This document shows positions 52,955 through 61,913 of a stretch of 64,000 bases of DNA, one piece after another (positions within the stretch are counted from its first letter, which is position 1; the number at the start of each line of letters is the position of its first letter). The stretch is taken from contig QKMZ01000006.1 in NCBI GenBank assembly GCA_003242885.1, positions 558,001-622,000 on the forward strand, read 5' to 3'. The stretch is from Candidatus Melainabacteria bacterium. GTDB lineage: Bacteria > Cyanobacteriota > Vampirovibrionia > Obscuribacterales > Obscuribacteraceae. The notes beneath the pieces are model-generated. The model was not told the origin of the DNA and searched no databases. It was given only the letters and a program-made list of their open reading frames with translations. Both the position numbers and the translations under genes were made by a program.

Positions 52955-54139
52955 GTGAGCGAACTGCCTGTCATCGATTTGCGAAGCGCGATCATTATTG
53001 ATCAGCACGCGCACTCTCTGGTTAATGATTTCGTGCAGTTCGAGTCTGTGGACCTGCGTCGCTGCTTTACCGAGAGCCGCACGATGGACATGCTTCAGAA
53101 TCATGTGCAAAACTCATTGTCATACATAGATATGATCCGTAAGCTGCAATTTCTGCTGGACGTTAGCAGTGAGAAACAGCTTATAGAACTTCGTCAAACG
53201 ATGAGAGAATTCGACCTGGTGAACAGTCTGTTTGATGATGTGTCGCTGGGCGCGTTCATTATTGATGACGGCTATTCATCAGGTAAAGCAATGCCGCTTC
53301 AGAAGTTCAGCCAACTGACTGACCGTCCAGTTTTTCGTTGCCTGCGAATTGAAAGTCTTATTGAACAGGCATTGTCGATTTCGTCTAGTTTTGGCGAACT
53401 AGAATCAAAGTTTGTATCGCTATTGTCTGAGCCTTCGGATGTGCCAATTGTTGCACTAAAAACTATTCTGGCTTATCGAGGCGGACTGCGTTTACTCGAT
53501 ACCACTAAAGAACTTGCTCAAGAGGAATTCTCACCATTAAAGGAAGGTGCTAAAGATCGCTCCAACGAACACGGAAAATCCGGTGCAAGCAAGCCAAAAG
53601 TCCGCATCGAAAAAAGCAATCTGTATCACTACTTGCTGCTGCGAGCATTTGAGTTTGCGGGTGACAGAAAGATCCCGGTTCAAATTCACACAGGCTTGGG
53701 AGATTCAGATGAGGATCTCTCAGAAAGCAATCCACTTCTTTTGAGAAGACTCCTTGAGGATAAGCACTTCTCTTCAGTCAAATTTGTCCTGCTGCATTGT
53801 TATCCGTTCGTCAAAGAGGCTGCATATTTGGCGTCGCTGTATTCGAACGTCTATATGGATTTGTCGCTCGCCTGTTTTCTTGTTTCAGCTAACATCGAAT
53901 CGATTTTGATGGATGCAATATCTCTTGCACCACTTTCCAAAATTTTGAGTGGAACAGATGGGCATACTGTGCCGGAAACTTATTGGTACGGAGCTCTTTC
54001 ATTGAAACGCGGCTTGTCCAAGGTTCTCACAAAACTTGTGCGTGAGGATTTTTTAGAACCCGCACAGGCAATGAAAATTGCCGGCGATATCTTACATGGC
54101 AATACTAGACAGCTCTATAAGTTGGATGGACTTGCGTAA
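52955..54139 (+). CDS. Amidohydrolase (FluG/NodGS N-half-like)
   Basis: 394 residues from GTG 52955, five bases after GGGAG; TTG at 52943 is also in frame. TIM-barrel metal hydrolase: IIDQHAH is the first His-x-His metal motif; IPVQIHTGLGD holds the third His; FVLLHCYPF the fourth; LSGTDGHTVPE the Asp and terminal motif. The same order is in the N-terminal half of FluG proteins. A charged insert (about 185-225, EGAKDRSNEHGKSGAS) is unusual. Pairs with the upstream GS-like enzyme; in FluG the two halves are one chain, so this is the split form. Product unknown. Confidence 0.85.
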   Translation: MSELPVIDLRSAIIIDQHAHSLVNDFVQFESVDLRRCFTESRTMDMLQNHVQNSLSYIDMIRKLQFLLDVSSEKQLIELRQTMREFDLVNSLFDDVSLGAFIIDDGYSSGKAMPLQKFSQLTDRPVFRCLRIESLIEQALSISSSFGELESKFVSLLSEPSDVPIVALKTILAYRGGLRLLDTTKELAQEEFSPLKEGAKDRSNEHGKSGASKPKVRIEKSNLYHYLLLRAFEFAGDRKIPVQIHTGLGDSDEDLSESNPLLLRRLLEDKHFSSVKFVLLHCYPFVKEAAYLASLYSNVYMDLSLACFLVSANIESILMDAISLAPLSKILSGTDGHTVPETYWYGALSLKRGLSKVLTKLVREDFLEPAQAMKIAGDILHGNTRQLYKLDGLA

Positions 54140-54142
54140 TCA

Positions 54143-54724
54143 ATGGTGAAGAAACACTATTTAATCGCTATCTTGGTTGGATTACTAATTGGGCTTTATG
54201 CCTTAGTTGCGACTGCAATGTCTCCAGCGCTCTCTGAATGTAGTCTCACAAGAATGAAGATTCCCTATTGGGATGATCAGCTGGTTTTCAATGCAAAACC
54301 ATTTATTGCCGTTGCATTGCAGTATCAGGCCGTGTTACTCCGCTTGTGCTCATTGACTCTAGAACACGGTTTCACATTCATATCTATTCCAATTGTTTTG
54401 TCTTGTGGATACGTGCAATTATGCGAACTCGGAAGAAAACTTTTTTTTCCACGACTGCTGGCCAGAACCGTTAAAGCTACTGGTTTCGTTTTAGCAGGAA
54501 CGTATATCCTTTTGATGATTCCGATTGGAACCGGCATGTTGGCTACGGTCTCGATGGAGATGCTCCTACCATCACTTTTCCTTTCACTCCCAGCACTGCT
54601 TATGATGGGTATTAAATTCTGTTTTGTACAGATTGTTTTGGTTATGGCATTTTTCGTTCAGTGGTGGTTAGTAAGCATTGAGTGGGATCAGGAAAGGCAG
54701 GAATTGCCTAAACTGGAAACGTAA
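54143..54724 (+). CDS. Four-helix membrane protein, last gene of the GS-amidohydrolase operon
   Basis: 193 residues, ATG 3 bp after the previous stop. Hydrophobic segments near 6-25, 52-90 (probably two), 110-135 and 145-180 (FLSLPALLMMGIKFCFVQIVL). The C-terminus is charged (SIEWDQERQELPK). No family recognised. Overlaps the 3' end of the convergent SDR gene by 17 bp, unusual enough to suggest the two transcripts interfere or that one end has extended. Confidence 0.7.
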   Translation: MVKKHYLIAILVGLLIGLYALVATAMSPALSECSLTRMKIPYWDDQLVFNAKPFIAVALQYQAVLLRLCSLTLEHGFTFISIPIVLSCGYVQLCELGRKLFFPRLLARTVKATGFVLAGTYILLMIPIGTGMLATVSMEMLLPSLFLSLPALLMMGIKFCFVQIVLVMAFFVQWWLVSIEWDQERQELPKLET

Positions 54725-55673
54725 CTTTGGTTAGTTCTTCGGAAACTTTCCAGAGTTTCTTTTGGAGGTCTTCGTTGTGCGAGAGTTTGTTTGAGTCAAC
54801 GCGAGTTGCATTGCCTTTGGCACCACCAAAACCGTCTGGTCCAAAATATTCGCCGCCGGAGACAAGCTTGTCCGTTGCTGCCATTAACATTGGTTGAGCG
54901 CCAGCACGTGCGTCTTGGCTAAAGATTGGCTCGAACATGGCGAAAAGCGCTCGGACCCATGCCTTTGTGACCGCGTGAACTTGTAGCCCAGTGCGCGACC
55001 AGCCTGGATGTGCTGCGACAGAAATGGTTCTTGAGTTTGCTTTATCCAGGCGGCGTTGCAGTTCGTATGCGAAAAGGAGATTGGCAATTTTTGATTGAGC
55101 GTATGCCAAATTAGCGATATAGAGTTTTTTGCTTTGCAGATCATCAAAGTTGATTCTGCCGCGCAGGTGCGCGGTACTGCTTAGAGTAACTACTCGCGAA
55201 CCGGGAGTAGCCATCAGGTTGGGCAGAATCAGACCGGTGAAGGCAAAATGCCCAAGATGATTGGTTCCGAACTGTAATTCAAAACCGTCTTCCGTTATCG
55301 TGTATGGTGGCACCATTACTCCGGCATTGTTTATAAGTACGTCAATGTTTGGGAATTGAGAACGCAGTTGTTCCGCGCATTCATGGACAGACTTCAGAGA
55401 GCTAAGGTCGAGCTTAACTGGAATGATGTTTGGATTGCTGTGTTTAGCCTTTAGTTTTTGCGCGCACTCTTTCGTGCGTTCTAAACTTCTACTCGCGATG
55501 ACGACGGTGGCACCGTGCTCTGCGAGCGCATCGGCTGACTCAAAACCAATGCCATTTGTGGCACCGGTGATCACAAAGACTCGACCTGTTTGATCGCCAA
55601 TCTTCGACTCGCACCATTCCTTTAGAACATTTCCAGACTTAGTCACTTTCGCTTCACATGATTGTCCGGACAT
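54708..55673 (-). CDS. Classical short-chain dehydrogenase (retinol dehydrogenase/POR-like)
   Basis: 321 residues. VFVITGATNGIGFESADALAEHG is the TGxxxGIG motif; IDVLINNAGVM the NNAG motif; VVTLSSTAHLRG the Ser; YAQSKIANLLFAYEL the YxxxK. The branch, with NxLGHF (QFGTNHLGHFAFTGLILP) and HPGWSRTGLQ, is the light-dependent protochlorophyllide reductase/retinol dehydrogenase type. NADP-dependent oxidoreductase on a hydrophobic substrate. ATG start; convergent with, and overlapping, the upstream operon. Confidence 0.87.
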   Translation of the reverse strand: MSGQSCEAKVTKSGNVLKEWCESKIGDQTGRVFVITGATNGIGFESADALAEHGATVVIASRSLERTKECAQKLKAKHSNPNIIPVKLDLSSLKSVHECAEQLRSQFPNIDVLINNAGVMVPPYTITEDGFELQFGTNHLGHFAFTGLILPNLMATPGSRVVTLSSTAHLRGRINFDDLQSKKLYIANLAYAQSKIANLLFAYELQRRLDKANSRTISVAAHPGWSRTGLQVHAVTKAWVRALFAMFEPIFSQDARAGAQPMLMAATDKLVSGGEYFGPDGFGGAKGNATRVDSNKLSHNEDLQKKLWKVSEELTKVTFPV

Positions 55674-55768
55674 TGTTCAACCTCTGATCTCAATGTATTG
55701 AAGAGTAGTCGAAGCTGGATTTTTTTGTAATCGTAGAACGCAACTGCTTCATTGGTAATTTTAACGAA

Positions 55769-55793
55769 GAAGGCGACGCAGTGCGCCGCCTTC
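55769..55793. terminator. Hairpin 1 of a similar pair (likely terminator)
   Basis: GAAGGCG-A-CGC-AGT-GCG-C-CGCCTTC: ten pairs with one A-C mismatch. Followed on the + strand by GAACACTTTTTTG; between the leftward SDR and KorB genes. Confidence 0.55.
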
Positions 55794-55829
55794 GAACACT
55801 TTTTTGATTGTTAGCTATTTTATTGAAGC

Positions 55830-55850
55830 GGTCGACGCATGGCGCCGACC
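55830..55850. repeat. Hairpin 2, same core as hairpin 1 (REP-like)
   Basis: GGTCG-A-CGC-ATG-GCG-C-CGACC: eight pairs with the A-C mismatch at the same place as in hairpin 1. Lies 14 bp from the KorB stop. The shared core suggests a REP-like element or paired terminators. Confidence 0.55.
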
Positions 55851-55863
55851 CTACAATAATGAA

Positions 55864-56904
55864 TTACATCAAGCCCTTCATCACTTCGTCCAGAACTTCT
55901 TTGCCTGGTCTCAGTTGTTCGTTCGGAATGTTGACGATTGGTGTGTCGACAACATGCATAACGTCGGTGAAGTTCTCTTTCTTCTCGTCGATGTAGAGCA
56001 AGCCTGTAAGGAATTGCTTGTCTTTGGCTGCTTGCGCGATCGTCTCAACTGCCAATGCTCTATCGGTCGCATCGTAGTTGCGTTCGGTCTTCTTCAAGCG
56101 CAGGTGTGAACCGTCATGCAATTCGATGTCGGTGACAGTACCTGGTTCGTAGTCGACAGTGATTTGCTCGTAGAACGGAATGTAGCCGAGCTCGTGGAGC
56201 GGCGTTTCCATTTCCTTGGCGTACTTGTAGCTCTTGGTCGAACCTTCGTGGTTGTTGAAGGTGACGCATGGGCTGATGACGTCGAGGACGGCTGTTCCTT
56301 TGTGGGAAGCAGCGGCTTTGAGCAAAGCCACCAACTGTTTCGGGTCGCCGGCGAATGAGCGAGCTACAAATCCGCAGCCAAGCTCAATGGCAAGTCCGCA
56401 AAGATCGATAGGCGGAAGTTCGTTCAACACACCGGTCTTCAGCTTTGAGCCGAGGTCGGCGGTGGCGGAGAATTGACCTTTTGTCAGACCATAAACACCG
56501 TTGTTCTCGACGATGTAGATCATCGGCACATTGCGTCTGACCAGGTGGCAGAACTGACCAAGCCCGATCGATGCGGTGTCGCCGTCGCCGGAGACGCCGA
56601 TGAGGCGAAGGTCTTTGTTTGCCAGGCTGACGCCGGTGGCAACCGACGGCATTCTTCCGTGCGTGGAGTTGAATCCGTGAGCGCGGTTCAAGAAGTAAGC
56701 CGGTGTCTTACTGGAGCAACCGATACCACTCAGTTTTGCAACGTTGTGCGGCTCAATGCCCAGTTCGTAAAACGCCTTGATGATTTGGCTTGTGATAGCG
56801 TCGTGTCCGCAGCCGTCGCAGAGAGTGGAAGGGCTACCTTTGTAGTCCGCCAAGGTCAGACCGATGCGGTTTGTGCTTTGGGGTTTGGGTGTAGATGCAA
56901 CCAT
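55864..56904 (-). CDS. korB: 2-oxoacid:ferredoxin oxidoreductase, beta subunit
   Basis: 346 residues. Thiamine diphosphate-binding subunit that, with the alpha subunit, converts a 2-oxoacid (usually 2-oxoglutarate) and CoA to acyl-CoA with reduction of ferredoxin; cytosolic. CDGCGHDAITSQIIKAF starts the domain; VSGDGDTASIGLGQ and VENNGVYGLTKGQFS give the GDGD and NxxYGxTxGQ motifs that hold ThDP and Mg. Four Cys in the first half (CDGCG, GIGCSSKTP) match cluster ligation in this family. 5 bp after korA, ATG start with GGAG. Substrate (2-oxoglutarate versus other) cannot be told apart, so the symbol is provisional. Confidence 0.88.
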   Translation of the reverse strand: MVASTPKPQSTNRIGLTLADYKGSPSTLCDGCGHDAITSQIIKAFYELGIEPHNVAKLSGIGCSSKTPAYFLNRAHGFNSTHGRMPSVATGVSLANKDLRLIGVSGDGDTASIGLGQFCHLVRRNVPMIYIVENNGVYGLTKGQFSATADLGSKLKTGVLNELPPIDLCGLAIELGCGFVARSFAGDPKQLVALLKAAASHKGTAVLDVISPCVTFNNHEGSTKSYKYAKEMETPLHELGYIPFYEQITVDYEPGTVTDIELHDGSHLRLKKTERNYDATDRALAVETIAQAAKDKQFLTGLLYIDEKKENFTDVMHVVDTPIVNIPNEQLRPGKEVLDEVMKGLM

Positions 56905-56909
56905 GTCTC

Positions 56910-58733
56910 TTACTTCTCCTGGCTTTGGATGGAGTCGGTGACGAAACGAGCGTCAAGCGGCAGTCCATCGTAATGTCTGATAGAACGAATCTTCGTTGCT
57001 AGTTCCGGATATTCGGAAACGATGATGTCTTTCAACTGACCATCGCGGTTTTGCTCAACGATGTAGGTGCGTTCGTGCGATGCGATGAATGCTTTCACGT
57101 CGTCGGTGAGCGGCAATGCTCTCAGGCGCAGGTAGCTGGTTTCAACATTTGCTGCTTTGAGTTGATCGCGTGACTCGCCGATTGCCGGATCGGAAGAACC
57201 GAATGCAATGATGCCCAGTTTTGCTTTGGCATTCTTGTCGATGATTGGTTGCGGGATGTGTTTCTTCGCTGTTTCCAATTTCTTGAGCAAGCGATCCATG
57301 AGCTTGACGTAGTCATCTGGACGCTCTGTGTATCCGGCTTTTTCGTTGTGACCGGAACCACGCGTGAAGTATGCGGCGTTCGGATGATTGGTGCCGGGCA
57401 AGGTGCGGAAAGGAATTCCGTCACCGTCGACATCTTTGTAGCGAGCAAATTCTTTGCCTGCTTCCAGCATCTCGGCGGTCATGATTTTGCCTCTGTCCAT
57501 CGGAGTCTTCGGATATTCGAAGGGATCCGACATCCAGTTGTTCATGCCCAGATCGAGATCGGAAAGAACGAAAACAGGTTGTTGGAAGCGCTCTGCCAAG
57601 TCGAACGCATCATGTGCGAATTGATAGCATTCAGCTACCGAGCCCGGCAACATCACGAGGTGTTTCGTGTCGCCGTGCGAGAGGTAGTAGGCGCTGATCA
57701 AGTCAGCTTGCGATGTTCTTGTCGGCATGCCCGTAGACGGACCGACACGCTGAACGTCGAAGATGACGACCGGGATTTCGGTGAAATATCCGTAGCCAGC
57801 GAATTCAGCCATCAGCGAGATGCCGGGACCGGAAGTGGAAGTCATGGCGCGAGCGCCTGCCCAACCTGCTCCCAGAGCCATACCGATTGCAGCCAACTCA
57901 TCTTCTGCTTGAACAATATTGAATGTTGCTTTACCAGATTCCTTGTCGACACGATATTTCTTCATGTAGTCGATCAGTGATTCGGTCAAGCTGGACGAAG
58001 GAGTGATCGGGTACCAGGCAGCAACCTGAATACCTGCGAACATGCAACCGAGAGCAGATGCGGCGTTGCCATCAATGATGATTTTGCCGGCTGTCTTGTC
58101 CATTTTTTCAACGTAGAAAGGATCATCCTTTCTGATGTTCTCTTTCGCCCATTCACGGCCGGTGTCGGATGCCTTGATATTCAAGTCGGCAGCGGACTGC
58201 TTTTTCTTGAACTGGCGGCGAATGGCGTTTTCGATTTCTGATTGTTCGATATTGAGAAGTTCAGCTACAACGCCTACATAAATCATGTTGGTGACGAGCT
58301 TTCTCAACTTGATGTTTTCTGTTGCTTTGGCAGCCAGCTCAGTGAACGGCACTGGGTAGTGCTTTACGTCGGAGCGTACGGCAGACAAATTCAATTCTTG
58401 CGGGCTGACGCACACGGCGCCCGGCTTGAGATTTTTGACGTCTTCCATGGCTGTTTGTGGATTCATCGCCACGAGAATGTCGATTTCTTTCTTTCTGGCA
58501 ATGTAGCCATCTTTGTTTACGCGGATGGTAAACCATGTCGGCAAGCCGGCAATATTCGACGGAAACAGGTTCTTGCCACTGACCGGGATGCCCATCTGGA
58601 AGATGGAGCGCATCAGCACGGAATTTGAAGATTGGCTTCCGGAACCGTTTACAGTTGCAACTTCAATTGAGAAGTCGTTAACAATTCGCCCGCTCTCTAC
58701 TTTCTGAGCGGCGTTCGCTTCAAGTGTTTTCAC
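56910..58733 (-). CDS. korA: 2-oxoacid:ferredoxin oxidoreductase, fused gamma-alpha subunit
   Basis: 607 residues, GTG start. About 20-190 gamma domain (GSGSQSSNSVLMRSIFQMGIPVSGKNLFPSNI) and about 215-600 alpha domain with pyrimidine-binding fold: GNAASALGCMFAGIQVAAWYPITPSSSLTESL, FNIVQAEDELAAIGMALGAGWAG, TSTSGPGISLM, VQRVGPSTGMPTRTSQAD and DGLPL near the end. The gamma-alpha fusion is normal for this family. With korB it forms the OFOR dimer of heterodimers; no delta (ferredoxin-like) subunit is nearby. 113 bp separates it from the next leftward gene. Confidence 0.9.
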   Translation of the reverse strand: MKTLEANAAQKVESGRIVNDFSIEVATVNGSGSQSSNSVLMRSIFQMGIPVSGKNLFPSNIAGLPTWFTIRVNKDGYIARKKEIDILVAMNPQTAMEDVKNLKPGAVCVSPQELNLSAVRSDVKHYPVPFTELAAKATENIKLRKLVTNMIYVGVVAELLNIEQSEIENAIRRQFKKKQSAADLNIKASDTGREWAKENIRKDDPFYVEKMDKTAGKIIIDGNAASALGCMFAGIQVAAWYPITPSSSLTESLIDYMKKYRVDKESGKATFNIVQAEDELAAIGMALGAGWAGARAMTSTSGPGISLMAEFAGYGYFTEIPVVIFDVQRVGPSTGMPTRTSQADLISAYYLSHGDTKHLVMLPGSVAECYQFAHDAFDLAERFQQPVFVLSDLDLGMNNWMSDPFEYPKTPMDRGKIMTAEMLEAGKEFARYKDVDGDGIPFRTLPGTNHPNAAYFTRGSGHNEKAGYTERPDDYVKLMDRLLKKLETAKKHIPQPIIDKNAKAKLGIIAFGSSDPAIGESRDQLKAANVETSYLRLRALPLTDDVKAFIASHERTYIVEQNRDGQLKDIIVSEYPELATKIRSIRHYDGLPLDARFVTDSIQSQEK

Positions 58734-58846
58734 CGTTTGAGTACCCTAAAAGGACGCAAATACAGTTGAAATTTTAACAACGGAAGCGCGCCGCCGGCTC
58801 GTTTCAAAAGGAATCAATAAGAATCTATATATAGGACCTGACTAAG

Positions 58847-60544
58847 CTAAGAGTTTGAGGCAGCGATTTCCTTGTCAAGCGCCTGCTGCTCCATGTGCCC
58901 GTCGGAAACATGAACATCTAAAAGGAATGGACCCTGGGTTTCGAACATATGCTGCAAGGCCGGCTCCAGTTCGGACATCATGCTGATTTGACCGGCAGGA
59001 ACCCTCATGGAAGTTGCCAAATCCCTGAAGGAGACCGGCGGGTTATCGAGTTGAACTCGCAGCGGACTGCCTGGGGTCGAGAGCAATTGCAGATTGTATG
59101 TGCTTCTTCCCAGATTGTTGATGACGATATATTTAGCATGCAGACCGTAATGAGCGGCTGTCCATAAGGCTTGCGGTGCGACCATAGCACTCAAGTCTGA
59201 AGTCAGGGCAATCACCTGGTGGTCTGGACTCGCCCATTGGATGCCGAGACTGGCGCCTAAGCCATAGCCCTGAACACCGGAATTGAGTGAGAAAAAAGAA
59301 GAGCTGCTCTCTAAATTGAGCACCTGTACCGGGTCGCAAAGGTCGTTAACCAAATCGCTGACAATCACCGACTTTTGAGGACGGACCGCATCAATCATGC
59401 GCAATAGCCACAGGAGCGATATTGGAGCATTTTGTCCAGGATAGGAAAGCTTCTCCTCCAGGTCCTGTTTGCGTTTTGAAACCCAGGCAATGGTGTTATG
59501 GGCCCGACGTTTTGTTACATCCACCCATGAATTATTCGATACCATCTGGATTTCGGCTCTAATTCTGGAAAGTGTTTCGCCTATATCGGCGACGGCGGCC
59601 AAGTGGCAAGGCAGTGTCTTACCGGCTAAACCCGGTTCTACGTTAATCTGAATCACCGATGCATTTTGCGGAATCAGCGGTGGCTCGTGGACTTTGGCCG
59701 GAATTCGCGTTTGCATACCTAATACCAGAATTACGTCAAACGGCGACAGCAGCCGATTTGCCTGTGTCAGATCTAGCGGGAGAACTCCGCAAAATTGCGG
59801 GTGCCTGTTGGGGAAATTGACCCCTGTGGGCATCGGCTCGCAGAAAGCGGCGCATCCCAGAACTTCCACTAGGCTAACTGCCTCTTTTCTAGCTCGATAT
59901 TGCGAAACTTCGTTGCCGAAAATAATGCAAGGATTTTGAGCAGAAACCAGTGCCTTAGCCGCCTTCTTGAGAAAGGCCGGATCGGCCGAACCCAGCGGGC
60001 TTATCTGCGGCGGCACGATTGCTTGTCCTGCCGAAGGTTTGAGCAGCAAGTTATGCGGCAAGCTGATTACAACTGGTCCTTTGGGCGGAGAATTTGCCTC
60101 ATGAAAAGCTCGCCGAATCAATCTTGGAATCTCAGCATGAGTTTTCAGTTCGCAAGCCCATTTTGCCAGAGGCTTTGCCATTTCAAGAAGATCGGCTGCC
60201 AGCGGTGGCTCGTCGGAAAGAATTTGAGAATCCTGCTGGTCTACAAGAACGACGAGAGGAACGCGGGCTTTGAGCGAAGTATAAAGCGCCGTCTGAACGC
60301 TGGCCATGCCAGGTGCAGCCAAAACAGCCATGACGCCCGGGCGGCCCGATGCCTGCGCATAACCAATGGCCATCGACCCCGCCACCTCGTCATGAAGTGC
60401 GGACAAGAAGTGAATGTCGGAGCGCATCTCGTAAGTCGCCGTGATCACTGGCGATTCGGCGGAAGCCAGCGAGCCGAAAATGAAGCGTGTTCCCTCAGCT
60501 TGAAGTTGATCAAGCAATAAATGACTTGCCAGGTGGTCGGACAT
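58847..60544 (-). CDS. ThDP-dependent enzyme, benzoylformate decarboxylase-like, with altered GDG motif
   Basis: 565 residues from ATG 60544, eight bases after GGAG; longer frame to 60571 has no site. Three-domain ThDP enzyme (acetolactate synthase/BFD superfamily). The pyrimidine domain has LHDEVAGSMAIGYAQASGRPGV with the catalytic Glu; the central domain is NAD-like; the C-terminal has ALTSDLSAMVAPQALWTAAHYG and IVINN. The ThDP motif normally GDG(S/x)...NN reads S-D-L-S ...NN, so Asp and NN stay but both Gly are gone. ALWTAAHY is close to the BFD sequence. Reaction not assigned; either an unusual decarboxylase or an impaired one. Confidence 0.75.
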   Translation of the reverse strand: MSDHLASHLLLDQLQAEGTRFIFGSLASAESPVITATYEMRSDIHFLSALHDEVAGSMAIGYAQASGRPGVMAVLAAPGMASVQTALYTSLKARVPLVVLVDQQDSQILSDEPPLAADLLEMAKPLAKWACELKTHAEIPRLIRRAFHEANSPPKGPVVISLPHNLLLKPSAGQAIVPPQISPLGSADPAFLKKAAKALVSAQNPCIIFGNEVSQYRARKEAVSLVEVLGCAAFCEPMPTGVNFPNRHPQFCGVLPLDLTQANRLLSPFDVILVLGMQTRIPAKVHEPPLIPQNASVIQINVEPGLAGKTLPCHLAAVADIGETLSRIRAEIQMVSNNSWVDVTKRRAHNTIAWVSKRKQDLEEKLSYPGQNAPISLLWLLRMIDAVRPQKSVIVSDLVNDLCDPVQVLNLESSSSFFSLNSGVQGYGLGASLGIQWASPDHQVIALTSDLSAMVAPQALWTAAHYGLHAKYIVINNLGRSTYNLQLLSTPGSPLRVQLDNPPVSFRDLATSMRVPAGQISMMSELEPALQHMFETQGPFLLDVHVSDGHMEQQALDKEIAASNS

Positions 60545-60618
60545 CGAAAAACTCCGCGAGGTTGAGCACATTCAAGCCCTGTCATGGAGAACATACCCAG
60601 TGTTGAGGAAATTTGAGA

Positions 60619-60632
60619 CACCCGAAAGGGTG
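60619..60632. promoter_or_regulatory. Tetraloop hairpin upstream of the ThDP-enzyme gene
   Basis: CACCC-GAAA-GGGTG, five G/C-rich pairs with a GNRA loop, midway between the leftward genes at 60544 and 60689. May end the GNAT transcript or sit in the leader. Confidence 0.35.
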
Positions 60633-60688
60633 ACTATAAATCGTTTCCACGAAAGCTTTAAATGTTTACTCAAGTCATTCATAGTTGC

Positions 60689-61822
60689 CTAGAGGTGATC
60701 AAGCTCGACAAGCGGGCAGGGAGCGGTCAAATGGAGCTCTGCGAGTTTGTCTTCGAAGGGCAAAATCATTCCTCTTCCCCAAGAGCGATCGTAATAATTG
60801 AGCTGACCCTTGAAACCAGATGGCAAAATCTCATCCAATCCGCACTTGTTTATCAGCTGCTTGAGGTTGAAGCTGGGCGCAAAGTCGTTAGCCAAACCCT
60901 CCCAAGCCCGAATTCTCATCAGCTTTTCCTTTAGGGAGCGAACCAATAGACCTGCCCAGATTGGCTCGCGGAATTCTTGCGGTGCGACGATTTCTAATAT
61001 GCGCAGCACCCCCCCCGCGCTTTCTGTGATCGCGTAGCCACCAGGCATGCCATTCGTTGAAACTTTTGTGATGTTCAATGCCGGCCATGCCAAACGCGAG
61101 TGGCTGTGCAAAAACATTTCGCGCATCAGCTTATAACTGAAATAATTGCGATCCCGAACGATGCCGTAAGGCTGCCTCGATAGCCACTGCATGTAGTGGC
61201 GTGCTGTAAAGTCGAGATGCTCAGGAAGAAATTGTTCGTGATGGAGCTCAAACGATTTTCCGTCGAGTGTGAGGCTTATGCTGCCATTCTTTGCACTGTC
61301 ATTCTTTGCAGCGCCATTATTGAGATTGGCGCCACAGTCGTCTTCGCAAGATATATGTGAAGGAAAGGCAGGTTTTCCTTTGATGAACGGAAGGTGTATC
61401 AGTAGGTCGGCTGCTCCAATTTCTTCAAATCCGAATCGTGCATAAAACTCGCAGTCGATATCGGAAAACAAAATCATGCCCTGATAATTTTCGCTTTCAG
61501 CAAGCTCGACTGCGGCTTCCATGAGTTCTGATGCATAGCCCATGTGTCGGCAATCGATTTGAGTGTAAACAGCTCCAATGCCGGCCAACTTATACGATAG
61601 TCCGCGTGCCTGCAGTTCAATCGTCGAAAACTTCATGCTTGAAACGATCTTGCCCTTGCGTTTCAGCGTCAAATGTCTCAGGTTGCGCCGCGCCCACGGA
61701 TGATTTGCTTGCTTGAGTTGATATTCCAGATAATCTCGTCTGGACAGACCTGGCGACCAAATCTTGAATGTTTCTCGGAAAACCGGAAGCAGTGTTTGCC
61801 AGTCGGCGGGTTCAAGCTTCAT
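60689..61822 (-). CDS. GNAT-family N-acetyltransferase, large (Eis-like plan)
   Basis: 377 residues, ATG start. The first 150 carry the GNAT fold: YKLAGIGAVYTQIDCRHMGYASELMEAAVEL has the beta-4/alpha-3 acetyl-CoA region (V-x-x-x-x-R-x-x-G-Y-A-x-x-L), and ILFSDIDCEFYARFGFEEI the FYxxxGF tail. The rest (HYMQWLSRQPYGIVRDRNYFSYKLMRE ... VLRILEIVAP) resembles a second GNAT-like half, as in Eis enzymes, but without the SCP tail. Acetyl-CoA:amine transfer to an unknown amine. Divergent from the guanine deaminase operon. Confidence 0.75.
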   Translation of the reverse strand: MKLEPADWQTLLPVFRETFKIWSPGLSRRDYLEYQLKQANHPWARRNLRHLTLKRKGKIVSSMKFSTIELQARGLSYKLAGIGAVYTQIDCRHMGYASELMEAAVELAESENYQGMILFSDIDCEFYARFGFEEIGAADLLIHLPFIKGKPAFPSHISCEDDCGANLNNGAAKNDSAKNGSISLTLDGKSFELHHEQFLPEHLDFTARHYMQWLSRQPYGIVRDRNYFSYKLMREMFLHSHSRLAWPALNITKVSTNGMPGGYAITESAGGVLRILEIVAPQEFREPIWAGLLVRSLKEKLMRIRAWEGLANDFAPSFNLKQLINKCGLDEILPSGFKGQLNYYDRSWGRGMILPFEDKLAELHLTAPCPLVELDHL

Positions 61823-61901
61823 TTTTGCTCAGCTGCAATTTCCTTTTACTGATTTTACTCATGATTTGTATTGCAGGGTGTTCTGATTTCATCGCTGTCT
61901 C

Positions 61902-61913
61902 TAATGACAAGTG
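61902..61913 (+). promoter_or_regulatory. TAATGACAAGTG word, 11 of 12 match to the 10473 repeat
   Basis: 71-82 bp ahead of guaD and about 80 bp from the GNAT start; differs in one base from the arms at 10473 and 10523. Its position in a divergent intergenic region fits a shared operator. A TACAAT at 61935 could be the -10. Confidence 0.4.
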
